Positions 26,064 to 34,793 of a stretch of 64,000 nt of DNA are shown piece by piece. Source of the DNA: Caulobacter vibrioides (lineage in GTDB: Bacteria; Pseudomonadota; Alphaproteobacteria; Caulobacterales; Caulobacteraceae). The stretch covers positions 1 through 64,000 of the forward strand of contig NZ_PJRR01000021.1 of NCBI RefSeq assembly GCF_002858865.1, written 5' to 3'. The translations under genes were made by a program, and so were the position numbers. The notes under the pieces were generated by a model, which ran no database searches, was not told where the DNA came from, and saw nothing but the letters and a program-made list of their open reading frames with translations. Numbering within the stretch: position 1 is the first letter of the stretch; each line of letters starts with the position of its first letter.

Positions 26064-26795
26064 ATGACTCCCGACGAAGATCGGATCACGCAACTCTACG
26101 AGGCTTTCAACCGTCGCGCCTTCGACCGTTGCATCGCCATGCTGGCGCCCGACGTCTCATGGCCTGACGAGCTGGAGGATCGACGCCTTGAGGGCCTCGA
26201 CGCCGTGCGGGCCTACCTCGACCACGCCATCGCCCCGCTGCGGGTGTGCTACCAGCCGATCGCCCTGTTCACCCCATCACCGGGTCAGATCGAGGTGTTG
26301 GCGCGACAGACGGTGCTCAGCGCGACCGACGGCTCCCTCTGGTCCAGCCTGCGCGTGCGACATCGCTACACGATCAAGGACGGGCTCTTCACGCACCTGG
26401 AGAGCGAGCAGAACTACACCGCGCCGACGTTCGAGGGCGTCGACCGCCTGCTTCGGCGGCTGTACGACGCGATCAACGCCGGAGACGTTGAGGGCGCTGC
26501 GGCGTGCTTCGGCGACCATGCCTGCTTTGAGGACAAGCTTGAGGACGGCCCGATCAGCGGTCCGGCGGCCATCCGGGCGCATTTCGAGCATCTGTTCGCA
26601 ACGCTGCAGGTGACGGCCACGATGTGCGACTATGCGCTGGAGCCCGACGACCGGGTCCGGGTCCGTCTGCAAGTCGAGGCGCGCGGCGCGACCGGCCGCC
26701 TCTGGCACGACGGCGGCGTCACCGCCTGGTACCGTCTTGAGGGGGGACTGATCGTCGGACAGGATGTCGATGATAGCGGCGAGGAAGCGCCATGA
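26064..26795 (+). CDS. Tandem SnoaL/NTF2-like domain protein
   Basis: This 243-residue soluble protein is made of two NTF2-like (SnoaL) domains. Domain 1 (about 1-115) begins MTPDEDRITQLYEAFNRRAF and domain 2 (about 120-240) begins VDRLLRRLYDAINAGDVEG; the parallel pattern shows internal duplication. Such cone-shaped domains bind small hydrophobic ligands or act as isomerases or cyclases; no specific catalytic set is recognisable. The next gene, a third related domain, overlaps by 4 bp. A GTG two codons upstream could also be used. Confidence 0.82.
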   Translation: MTPDEDRITQLYEAFNRRAFDRCIAMLAPDVSWPDELEDRRLEGLDAVRAYLDHAIAPLRVCYQPIALFTPSPGQIEVLARQTVLSATDGSLWSSLRVRHRYTIKDGLFTHLESEQNYTAPTFEGVDRLLRRLYDAINAGDVEGAAACFGDHACFEDKLEDGPISGPAAIRAHFEHLFATLQVTATMCDYALEPDDRVRVRLQVEARGATGRLWHDGGVTAWYRLEGGLIVGQDVDDSGEEAP

Positions 26796-27148
26796 GCCCG
26801 TTGAGCGCCATGCTGGAAGCCGCCTATGCGGTGTTCAACACCCACGACGCCCCAGGCCTGCGTCGCTTCATCCACCCCGAAGCGACCTGGCCCGACACGC
26901 TTGAGGCCGATCACGCCAATGTCGGCCAGGATGCGGTGATCGCGCACTTCGCCCGCGTCTTCGCCACCCTCCGCCCCAATATCCATCTGATCGAGGTGAT
27001 CGAGGAGACGGGCCAGTCCCTGACCGTCGAGGCACAGTACGCCGTCGAGACCGAAGATGGTCAGGTCTGGTCGGACACCCGCGCGCGCCTGACCTATCAC
27101 TTTCGCGACGGCCTTCTGAGCGGCATGACGATCCTGAGCGGGTTCTAG
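26792..27148 (+). CDS. SnoaL/NTF2-like domain protein
   Basis: This is a 118-residue single NTF2-like domain (MLEAAYAVFNTHDAPGLRRF, then the beta-sheet segments VEAQYAVETEDGQVWSD and ARLTYHFRDGLLSGM). It resembles both domains of the preceding protein, to which it is coupled by an ATGA overlap. The TAG stop codon is the first three bases of an AGAGC-family palindrome. Function is unknown. Confidence 0.82.
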   Translation: MSPLSAMLEAAYAVFNTHDAPGLRRFIHPEATWPDTLEADHANVGQDAVIAHFARVFATLRPNIHLIEVIEETGQSLTVEAQYAVETEDGQVWSDTRARLTYHFRDGLLSGMTILSGF

Positions 27149-27198
27149 AGCCCTTTCCGATCTGATTGAACCAATCAGATCGGATAAAAAGGGCTCTA
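27146..27198. repeat. Intergenic palindrome, AGAGC family, copy B1
   Basis: Arms begin TAGAGCCCTTTCCGATCTGA and end AGGGCTCTA around loop AACC, with a 4-nt internal bulge. The initial TAG is the stop codon of the SnoaL-like gene. The left arm (CCCTTTCCGATCTGA) is shared with the copy at 38914, showing that these are dispersed copies of one element. Confidence 0.9.
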
Positions 27199-27209
27199 TT
27201 TCAAAAGTT

Positions 27210-27261
27210 TAGAGCGTTCTTCGATCCGATCACCGCTTCACACTGATCGGAGAACGCTCTA
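27210..27261. repeat. Intergenic palindrome, AGAGC family, copy B2
   Basis: The left arm is TAGAGCGTTCTTCGATC and the right arm GATCGGAGAACGCTCTA, with an 11-nt loop region. It lies 11 bp after copy B1. Its final CTA is, on the minus strand, the TAG stop of the E1-like gene. Both convergent genes here therefore end inside a palindrome. Confidence 0.88.
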
Positions 27262-29613
27262 GGCCAGCAGATCCGCGCAGGCGTCCAGAACGGCGTCGGC
27301 GTCCAGCCGGTACTTGGCGTAGAGGTCAGGCAGGTCGCCCGATTGCCCGAAGGTCTCCAGCCCAAGCGCCCGGACCCTCTGCCCCCGCACCGACCCCAGC
27401 CACGACAGGGCCAGCGGCGCGCCATCCGTCAGGGTCACCAGACCGGCGCCTTGCGCCAGCGGCGCCAGCAGGGTCTCGATCGTCGAGGTCCGCGCCCCCT
27501 CCCCCGTCCAGCGCGCCCGACCTGACGCGGTCCAGTCGCGGTGCAGCAGGTCGGCGGAGGTCACGGCCAGGAGGCCCGCCTCGGGCATGTCCTCGGCCAG
27601 CGCCTCGAACGCCGCCAGGGCCTCGGGCGCCAGGGCCCCGCTGTAGACGATCGCCAGTCGCGCGCCCGGCGCCGGGGCTCGCAGCCAATAGCCGCCATCG
27701 ATGACGCCCTGCCGCCAGGCCTCGCCCGTCCGGTCCGGCTGGGGGATGGCCCGGGTCGACAGGCGCAGATAGGTCGAGGCGCCGTCCTTGGCCTGGATGC
27801 GGTCGAACGCGTGCGCCATCAGCACCGCCGTCTCGTCCGCAAACGCCGGCTCGTAGGTATCAAGGCCCGGCTGCGCCATGCCGATCACCGGCGCATTGAT
27901 CGACTGGTGCGCCCCGCCTTCGGGCGCCAGCGTCAGACCGGACGGGGTCGCCACCAGCAGGAACCGGGCGTCCTGGTAGCAGGCGTAGTTCAGCGCATCG
28001 AGGCCCCGGGCGATGAACGGATCGTAGAGCGTGCCGACCGGAAACAACCGCTCGCCAAACAGCGGCGCGGTCAGGCCCAGCGCGGCTAGGGCGATGAACA
28101 GGTTGTTCTCGGCGATGCCCAGCTCCACGTGCTGGCCCGTCTCGGCCTTGGACCAAACCTGGGCCGAGGGGATGCGGCGACGCTTGAAGACATCGTCATG
28201 AGCGCGCCGCTGGAACACGCCACGACGGTTCACGAAACCGCCCAGGTTGGTCGACACCGTCACGTCCGGCGAGGTCGTGACCACCCGGCCGGCGAACTCG
28301 TCCTTTCGCGCCGCGATCTCGAACATCACCTTGCCGAACGCGGCCTGGGTGGATTGATCACCGCCGCCAGCGACAGCGGCCAGCAGCTCGCTGGCGCTGG
28401 GCGTCGGAATCTGCGGCGCCAGGTGATTGCGCTCGACCTCGGCGGCGAACGGCGCGCGCGCGACCAGGCCCTTGATCGCGGTGCGCTCGGCGGCCGACAG
28501 GCCCGACAGAGGGTCCCATTCCTCGCCCTCGACCACGCCAAGACGCGCCCGCAGTTCGGCGATCTGGGCCGGGGTCATCAGGCCCGCGTGATTGTCCTTG
28601 TGGCCCTGGAAGGGCAGCCGCAGGCCCTTGACGGTGTAGGCGATGAGGAAGCGCGGGCGATCATCCTGGCTGGCCTTCTCGAAGGCCTCCAGCAGCGTCT
28701 CCAGGCAGTGCCCGCCCAGCTCGGTCATAAGTTCGGCGAGGTCGACGTCCTTGTAGGCGGCGATCAGGGCCAAGGCCTCGGGGCTGTCGGCCAGGTCAGC
28801 GGTGAGCCGCTCGCGCCACGCCGCGCCGCCCTGATAGGTCAGGGCCGAGAACAGGTCGTTGGGCGCGGTCTCGATCCAGGCCTGCAGCTTGTCGCCGCCC
28901 GGCCGGGCGAAGGCCTCCCGCTGACGCCTGGACCATTTCAGCGTCTCGACCGCCCAGCCGGCGGCTTCGAAGATCTCGCCATAGCGGGTGAACATCCGGT
29001 CCTGGGTGGTCGCATCCAGGCTTTGGCGGTTGTAGTCGACGATCCACCAGGTGTTGCGGATGTCGTGCTTGCAGGCCTCGATCAGGGCTTCGTAGATATT
29101 GCCCTCGTCCAGCTCGGCGTCGCCCAGCAGCGAGATCATCCGGCCCATCTTCTCGGGCTTCACCGCGCCGCGCGCGGCCAGATAGTCCTGGGTCAGCGAG
29201 GCGAAGGCGGTCATGGCCACGCCCAGGCCCACCGAGCCGGTCGAGAAATCGACGTCGTCGACGTCCTTGGTGCGCGACGGATAGGACTGCGCGCCGCCCA
29301 AGGCCCGGAAGCGCTTGAGATTATCCAGGCTCTGGCGCCCGAACAGGTGCTGGATGGCGTGGAAGACCGGGCTGGCGTGCGGCTTGACCGCAACCCGGTC
29401 CTGCGGACGCAACGCCTTCATGTAGAGCGCGGTCATGATCGTGGTCAGCGAGGCGCTGGACGCCTGGTGGCCGCCGACCTTCAAGCCGTCCCGGCTTTCG
29501 CGGAGATGGTTGGCGTTGTGGATGGTCCACGCCGCCAACCAGAGAATCCGTTCCTCGAGCCGCCGCAGCAGCGCGATTTCCTGCCGCTTGGCTGTCAGAG
29601 CGCCGTCAGGCAT
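27259..29613 (-). CDS. Homodimeric 2-oxoacid dehydrogenase E1 / transketolase-like enzyme (AceE-related), orphan
   Basis: This 784-residue thiamine-diphosphate enzyme has the AceE-type layout. The N-terminal part shows GHQASSASLTTIMTALYM. The TPP/Mg motif is GDAELDEGNIYEALIEAC with the distal Asn in VDYNRQ. The Pyr domain shows GQHVELGIAENNLFIALAA with its catalytic Glu, and a C-terminal transketolase-type domain follows. It is somewhat shorter than AceE (about 885). No E2 or E3 gene is adjacent, and alphaproteobacteria normally use the split PdhA/PdhB form, so the 2-oxo substrate and acceptor are unknown. Confidence 0.85.
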   Translation of the reverse strand: MPDGALTAKRQEIALLRRLEERILWLAAWTIHNANHLRESRDGLKVGGHQASSASLTTIMTALYMKALRPQDRVAVKPHASPVFHAIQHLFGRQSLDNLKRFRALGGAQSYPSRTKDVDDVDFSTGSVGLGVAMTAFASLTQDYLAARGAVKPEKMGRMISLLGDAELDEGNIYEALIEACKHDIRNTWWIVDYNRQSLDATTQDRMFTRYGEIFEAAGWAVETLKWSRRQREAFARPGGDKLQAWIETAPNDLFSALTYQGGAAWRERLTADLADSPEALALIAAYKDVDLAELMTELGGHCLETLLEAFEKASQDDRPRFLIAYTVKGLRLPFQGHKDNHAGLMTPAQIAELRARLGVVEGEEWDPLSGLSAAERTAIKGLVARAPFAAEVERNHLAPQIPTPSASELLAAVAGGGDQSTQAAFGKVMFEIAARKDEFAGRVVTTSPDVTVSTNLGGFVNRRGVFQRRAHDDVFKRRRIPSAQVWSKAETGQHVELGIAENNLFIALAALGLTAPLFGERLFPVGTLYDPFIARGLDALNYACYQDARFLLVATPSGLTLAPEGGAHQSINAPVIGMAQPGLDTYEPAFADETAVLMAHAFDRIQAKDGASTYLRLSTRAIPQPDRTGEAWRQGVIDGGYWLRAPAPGARLAIVYSGALAPEALAAFEALAEDMPEAGLLAVTSADLLHRDWTASGRARWTGEGARTSTIETLLAPLAQGAGLVTLTDGAPLALSWLGSVRGQRVRALGLETFGQSGDLPDLYAKYRLDADAVLDACADLLA

Positions 29614-29628
29614 GCTTCCTCACCCGGT

Positions 29629-32600
29629 TTATGCGGGTGAGGTTTGCCCCTCACCCGACTTTTCCTGGGCTTCATACGCTTCGATCTGGCGCGCCGTCCA
29701 CTCCGGCGACTTCGTGAAGCGCGCCAGGAGGTCGTAGAAGACCGGAACGATGAACAGCGTCAGGAGGGTTGCGAAGATCGCGCCGGTGAAGATCACCGCC
29801 CCGATCGTCTGACGACTGCCCGCGCCCGCACCGGCCCACAGCATAAGCGGCAGGGCGCCCATCGCGGCCGAGACCGAGGTCATGATGATCGGACGCAGGC
29901 GCAGGGCCGCCGCCTCGATCACCGCCTCACGCACGCTCAAACCCTCGTCGCGCAGCTGGTTGGCGAACTCGACGATCAGGATGCCGTTCTTGGTGGCGAT
30001 GCCGATCAGGATGATCAGGCCGATCTGGCTGTAGGTGTTGATGGTCGAGCCCGTCATCAGCAGACCGAACAGGCCGCCCAGCGCCGCGAGCGGCACGGTC
30101 AGCATGATCACCGCCGGGTGAATCCAGCTCTCGAACTGCGCGGCCAGCACCAGGAACACCAGCAAGAGCGCCAGGCCGAAGGCGATGGCGATACCGCCGG
30201 AGCCTTCCAGATAGTCCTTGGCCTGGCCGCCCCACTTGACGCTGACGCCCGGCGCGGGATGCTGGGCCGCCTGATCCTTGAAGAACGCAACGGCGTCCTC
30301 GACCGTGTAGCCGGGGTTCAGCTGGGCGGTCAGGGTCACCGAGCGCAGCCGGTCGACACGCGGACGATCCGGCGTGTCGCCCCGCAGTTCCGTGGTCACC
30401 ACGGTGGACAGCGGCACGATCGCGCCCGTGTTGGTGCGCACGTTCAGGCGGTTCAGATCCTCGATGCTCCGTCGCTGATCCAGATTGGTCTGCAGGATGA
30501 CATCGTACTCCTGGCCGCTCTTGATGTAGGTCGTCGCCCGGCGCGAGCCGAACATGGTTTCCAGCGCGCGGCCGACCGACTGGGCCGAGACCCCGAGCGT
30601 CGCGGCCTTGTCGAGATCGATCTGCACCAACAGGCGCGGCGCGGTCGGCTCATAGTCCAGACGCGGACGCGCCAGGCCCGGATTGTCCTGCGCCTCGGCC
30701 AGGATCGGCTTCAGCCAGTTGGCCAGCTGGACATAGTCGTTACCGACCGCGATGAAGTCGACATTGGTGCCGCCTCCGCCGCCTCCGCCGCCGCCCCGCT
30801 GGAAGGGACCACGCACGCTGGCCACGGCGCGAACGCTGGTGAACCTGGAAAGCTCCTTGTTCAGCTCGGCCGCGACCTCGTCGGCGGTCTTGTCGCGCTC
30901 GCCCCAGGGCTTCAGCGCAACGACGCCGTTGGCGCTGTTGAACGAATTTCCGCCAAAGCGCGGGATGGTCATGATGGTGCGCTCGGAAACCCCGGCCTCA
31001 CGGTACTTGTCGAGCACCTTTTCGATCTTCAGCGCGATGGCCGAGGTGTAGTCGTAGCCCGCGCCTTCCGCCGCCGAGATCGAGACATCCACCCGGCCCC
31101 GGTCTTCGGCCGGCACCAGTTCCTTGGGCAGGCTGATGAACAGCAGCGCGGCGAAGCCCGCCAGCAGGACTACCAGCACGCCGGAAGCGGCCGCAGACCA
31201 TCCGCCGAGGATCTGCTCCAGCGAGGCGCGATAGGACGCGCTCAAGGCGCCCATGGTCTTGTTGACGCGTCGCGCCAGCCAGCCTTCGCCATGGGCGGGC
31301 CGCAGCAGCTTCGAGGCCATCATCGGCGACAGCGACAGCGCCAGCAGGGCCGAGAAGGCGACGGCGGCGGCGATGGCCACGGCCAGCTCGACGAACAGGC
31401 GTCCGATATAGCCGGGCAGGAACATCAGTGGCGCGAAAACCGACACCAGCACGACGGTGGTGGCCACGACGGCGAAGAACACCTGACGCGTGCCGCGCTC
31501 GGCGGCGACCAGCGGCGGCTCGCCATCGTCGACGCGGCGCTGGATGTTCTCGACCACCACAATGGCGTCGTCGACCACCAGACCCACCGCCAGCACCAGC
31601 GCCAGCAGGGTCAGCAGGTTCAGCGAGAAGCCCAGCGGCGCCAGGATGATGAAGGTCGACAGGATGCAGATCGGCGCGACGATCGAAGGGATCAGGGCCG
31701 ATCGCCAGCTGCCCAGGAACAGCAGGTTGACCATGACCACCAGACCGATCGCCAGGCCCATGGTGATCCAGACCTCGTGAATGGCCTCAGCGGTAAACAC
31801 CGAGTTGTCGACGGCGATCACCATCTTGGTGCCGGGCGGCAGGGTCTGGTTGATCGCCTCAACCTCGGCGCGGACGGCCTTGGAGATGGCCACGTCATTG
31901 GCCTGCGACTGGCGGGTCAGGCCGATGCCGACCTGATCGATGCCGTTACCCCGGAAAAGGCGACGACGTTCATCGGGCCCCTCCTCGATCCGGGCCACGT
32001 CGCCTAGACGTAGAACATAGCCCGAGCTGTTGGCGGCCCGTAGCGGCAGGCGCGCAAACTCTTCAGGCGTGGCGTAGCTGCGCGCCACGCGGATGGTGAA
32101 GTCCTTGGCCGCGCTTTCCAACGAGCCGGCGGGCAACTCCAGGTTCTGGGCGTTGAGCGCGCTCTCGACATCGTCCACCGTGACGCCGCGCGCGGCCATC
32201 TCATTGGCGTCCAGCCAGATCCGCATCGCGTAGATCTTGGCGCCGAACAGGTTGGCCTGGGCCACGCCGTCGACCGTCGACATCCGCTCGACCAGATAGC
32301 GGTCGGCGTAGTCGGCCAACTGCAGCGGGTTCAGCGTCGTCGAGGTCAGGTTCAGGATGATGATCGGCGCAGCGTCGGCGTTGGCCTTGGCGATCTGCGG
32401 CGGATCGGCCTGATCGGGCAGGTTGCTGGTCACGCGGCTGACGGCGTCGCGCACGTCATTGGCCGCCGCGTCCAGATCGCGGTCCAGATTGAACGTGATG
32501 CTGATGTTCGAGCGGCCGTCGCGCGAAGAGCTGTTGACCCGGTCGATGCCCTGGATGCCGGCGACCTGGCGCTCGATCACCTGGGTGATGCGCTCTTCGA

Positions 32601-32772
32601 TGACTTCAGCCGAGGCGCCGCGATAGCTGGTCGAGACCGAGACCACCGGCGGATCGACGCTCGGCAGCTCACGGATCGGCAGCGAGGTGTAGGCCGCCAG
32701 ACCAATGACACAGAGGATGATCGCCGCGACGGCGGCGAATACGGGGCGACGAACGGAAAGGTCGGACAGCAT
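29629..32772 (-). CDS. RND efflux pump inner-membrane transporter (HAE1/AcrB-MexF type)
   Basis: This 1047-residue protein has twelve predicted transmembrane helices and two large periplasmic loops. The proton-relay pair is visible in AVGLVVDDAIVVVENIQRR (TM4). The N-terminus MLSDLSVRRPVFAAVAAI is typical of the family. The protein works as a trimer with the adaptor encoded just upstream, whose stop overlaps this start by 1 bp. An outer-membrane TolC-like protein is not adjacent. A run of nine glycines (coded near 30772-30798) interrupts the second periplasmic loop. Confidence 0.95.
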   Translation of the reverse strand: MLSDLSVRRPVFAAVAAIILCVIGLAAYTSLPIRELPSVDPPVVSVSTSYRGASAEVIEERITQVIERQVAGIQGIDRVNSSSRDGRSNISITFNLDRDLDAAANDVRDAVSRVTSNLPDQADPPQIAKANADAAPIIILNLTSTTLNPLQLADYADRYLVERMSTVDGVAQANLFGAKIYAMRIWLDANEMAARGVTVDDVESALNAQNLELPAGSLESAAKDFTIRVARSYATPEEFARLPLRAANSSGYVLRLGDVARIEEGPDERRRLFRGNGIDQVGIGLTRQSQANDVAISKAVRAEVEAINQTLPPGTKMVIAVDNSVFTAEAIHEVWITMGLAIGLVVMVNLLFLGSWRSALIPSIVAPICILSTFIILAPLGFSLNLLTLLALVLAVGLVVDDAIVVVENIQRRVDDGEPPLVAAERGTRQVFFAVVATTVVLVSVFAPLMFLPGYIGRLFVELAVAIAAAVAFSALLALSLSPMMASKLLRPAHGEGWLARRVNKTMGALSASYRASLEQILGGWSAAASGVLVVLLAGFAALLFISLPKELVPAEDRGRVDVSISAAEGAGYDYTSAIALKIEKVLDKYREAGVSERTIMTIPRFGGNSFNSANGVVALKPWGERDKTADEVAAELNKELSRFTSVRAVASVRGPFQRGGGGGGGGGTNVDFIAVGNDYVQLANWLKPILAEAQDNPGLARPRLDYEPTAPRLLVQIDLDKAATLGVSAQSVGRALETMFGSRRATTYIKSGQEYDVILQTNLDQRRSIEDLNRLNVRTNTGAIVPLSTVVTTELRGDTPDRPRVDRLRSVTLTAQLNPGYTVEDAVAFFKDQAAQHPAPGVSVKWGGQAKDYLEGSGGIAIAFGLALLLVFLVLAAQFESWIHPAVIMLTVPLAALGGLFGLLMTGSTINTYSQIGLIILIGIATKNGILIVEFANQLRDEGLSVREAVIEAAALRLRPIIMTSVSAAMGALPLMLWAGAGAGSRQTIGAVIFTGAIFATLLTLFIVPVFYDLLARFTKSPEWTARQIEAYEAQEKSGEGQTSPA

Positions 32773-33887
32773 CAGCCGGCCTTGCGGTCAGCGCCGCCCT
32801 TGCCGTCCGGCTTCTGCCCACCGGGCTTGCCGCCGCCGATCGCTGCGCCGTCCTGGATGCGGTTGAGACCGTCGGCGACGATCTTGTCGCCCTTCTTCAG
32901 GCCCGAGCGGATTTCGACGAAACCCTCCTGGGTGATGCCGGTGGTCACGTCGGTGCGCCGGGCGATCATGCCCTTGGGGCCCTTGGTGATGACATAGACC
33001 GAGGCCTGCTCGCCCTCGAACTGCACGGCGGCTTCGGGCACGGCGACGCCGGTGCGCACGCCCTTGTCGATGGCGACCTTGACCAGCATGCCCGGCTTCA
33101 GGCGTCCGTTGGCGTTCGGAAACTCGGCGCGCGCCTTGATGGCGCGGGTCGTCGTATCGATGCGGGTGTCGAGTTGCGCGATCCGCCCCCGGAACGTCTC
33201 GCCGGGCAGCGCGTCCGGCTGGGCGTTGATCGGCAGGCCGATGCGCAGGGTTTCCAGGTAACGGTCGGGCACCGAGAAATCGACGCGGATCACCGAGGTG
33301 TCGTCCAGGGTGACGATCGCGGTGCCGGGGCTGATCAGCATGCCCGGCGCGACGTCCGAAATGCCCACCCGTCCAGCGAAGGGCGCGCGGATCACGCGGT
33401 CCAGCTTGTTGGCCCGGGCGGAGTCGACCACGGCCTTGGCGGTTTCGTAGGCGGCCAGGGACTGCTCGGCCGTGGCGCGCGGCGCGATCCCCTGATCAGC
33501 CAGGGTCTTCCAGCGCTTGTAGTCACGCTCGGCCTGCGCAAGGCGCGCCCGCGCCTCGGCGATGCCCGCATCCTCGGCCTCGGCCTTCAGCTCGACCAGC
33601 ACCTGACCGCGCGAGACGGCCTGGCCGTCGGTGAAGCGCACCGCCGTGATGAGTTCGGCCGTGTTCGACGTGATGGTGACCGACTGGAGACCTTTAGCCG
33701 CACCCAGAACCTCGATGCGATCCGTGAAAGGACGCTCGGCGACAACCGTCTGCGTGACACTGGTCGCGCGACCGCCGCCGCCGCCCGTGATCTCCTTCTT
33801 GGCGAAGGCCAGCTTGAAGCCTCCCACGCCCAGCATGAGGACCACAGCGGCCAGGGCCACGACGAGGAAGAAGTGCCTACGAATCAA
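32772..33887 (-). CDS. RND efflux periplasmic adaptor (membrane fusion protein)
   Basis: This 371-residue protein has an N-terminal membrane anchor (MIRRHFFLVVALAAVVLML), a lipoyl/hairpin region with IAEARARLAQAERDYKRWK, a beta-barrel domain (VIRVDFSVPDRYLETLRIGL) and a basic Gly/Lys-rich C-terminal tail. It bridges the RND transporter and an outer-membrane channel. It is the first gene of the pump operon (TGATG overlap). No regulator is adjacent; the 118 bp between it and the next minus-strand gene end probably holds nothing but its promoter side. Confidence 0.94.
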   Translation of the reverse strand: MIRRHFFLVVALAAVVLMLGVGGFKLAFAKKEITGGGGGRATSVTQTVVAERPFTDRIEVLGAAKGLQSVTITSNTAELITAVRFTDGQAVSRGQVLVELKAEAEDAGIAEARARLAQAERDYKRWKTLADQGIAPRATAEQSLAAYETAKAVVDSARANKLDRVIRAPFAGRVGISDVAPGMLISPGTAIVTLDDTSVIRVDFSVPDRYLETLRIGLPINAQPDALPGETFRGRIAQLDTRIDTTTRAIKARAEFPNANGRLKPGMLVKVAIDKGVRTGVAVPEAAVQFEGEQASVYVITKGPKGMIARRTDVTTGITQEGFVEIRSGLKKGDKIVADGLNRIQDGAAIGGGKPGGQKPDGKGGADRKAG

Positions 33888-34005
33888 GGAAAAGCTCCGG
33901 GCGCCGATGAAGCTCGACGGGGTGACAACGCGGCGAGATATGCGCGCACCCTAAACCGGCGTCCAGTGACACCAGGATGACTGAGTGTTACAGGCCTGAA
34001 ATACG

Positions 34006-34755
34006 CTACAGGTTGCGCCACAATGCGAGGACGACGCCTCGATCTCGGGCGGTCTCGCGCCCGGACAACGTGCTTCGCCAACCGACCTGCGCACTCCACG
34101 GTCCGAAGGCGCGAACGACCGAGATCTCGCTCTTGAGCCAGCGCGAATCCGGACCTTCGCGGTCGGCGTGACCGGCATAGGTCTGGGCCAGAAGCAGGAC
34201 CTTGCGGGTCGGGCGAAGGCCCAGGGTGACATCCAGCCGGTTCTCGTCCGCCAGGCCCTCTCGCCGAAGGCGGGCGGCCTGGACATCAAGATAGACCGGC
34301 TTGCCACGCCAGGTGGCTGACCGCCCGTAGAGCACCCGAGCCTCCAGATCGAGGCTGCCCTGCCCCGGCGCGGCGTAGCCGGCGTTGCGCCCCTCGCCCG
34401 CCTCGGCCGCCCCCAGATAGACCGACAGCGCCGATTGGTCGTCGCGTCGGACAGCCCAGCGAAGACCCAGCTCGACCGGTCCGCGCCCGGAGTAATCCAC
34501 CCATCGGTCCTTGCCGCGCGTGACCCCCGCCTTGGCTTGCAACGTCAGACGATCGGTCAGACCGTGCTCGACAAGGACCGAGACCACCTCGTCGCGCCGA
34601 CGGTCTATGTCGATCAAAACCCCGTGGGAATCAAAACCCTGGTCGGCGCTCTGCCGCTCGTACTTGGTGATCGCCTGAGTCTTGCCGGGCGCCACGGGCC
34701 AGGCCCCCGCGTTCGCTGCGCCCGCGCTCAGACACGAAAAAGCCGCCGCGATCAC
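34006..34755 (-). CDS. Probable outer-membrane beta-barrel protein
   Basis: This protein of about 249 residues has a signal-like hydrophobic N-terminus ending SAGAANAGAWPVAPGK, then alternating amphipathic strands (LTLQAKAGVTRG, LDVTLGLRPTRKVLLLAQTY, WSAQVGWRSTLSGRE) and a C-terminal VVLALWRNL, as in transporter-like barrels. The start is uncertain. The GTG used lies in the loop of the terminator that follows the aldolase gene, lacks a ribosome binding site and gives a signal peptide without a basic N-region. The frame continues upstream into the aldolase gene, where other starts exist. Confidence 0.6.
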   Translation of the reverse strand: MIAAAFSCLSAGAANAGAWPVAPGKTQAITKYERQSADQGFDSHGVLIDIDRRRDEVVSVLVEHGLTDRLTLQAKAGVTRGKDRWVDYSGRGPVELGLRWAVRRDDQSALSVYLGAAEAGEGRNAGYAAPGQGSLDLEARVLYGRSATWRGKPVYLDVQAARLRREGLADENRLDVTLGLRPTRKVLLLAQTYAGHADREGPDSRWLKSEISVVRAFGPWSAQVGWRSTLSGRETARDRGVVLALWRNL

Positions 34756-34770
34756 CAGGATCGCGGCGGC
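34736..34770 (-). terminator. Intrinsic terminator after the class II aldolase gene
   Basis: On the minus strand the perfect 12-bp stem GCCGCCGCGATC/GATCGCGGCGGC with a 5-nt loop is followed by TTTTT. It starts 23 bp after the aldolase stop codon. It overlaps the apparent signal-peptide codons of the following barrel gene, so it could also attenuate that gene. Confidence 0.85.
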
Positions 34771-34793
34771 CTTTGCGAAGTCCGAAGTTGCGC

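Noticed and set aside
28129-29640. 503-codon plus-strand frame opposite the E1-like gene
   Set aside because: Same shadow pattern; the minus-strand enzyme has intact TPP motifs.
29644-32007. 787-codon plus-strand frame opposite the RND pump gene
   Set aside because: Arg/His/Gln-rich shadow sequence with no domain; the RND protein on the other strand is unambiguous.
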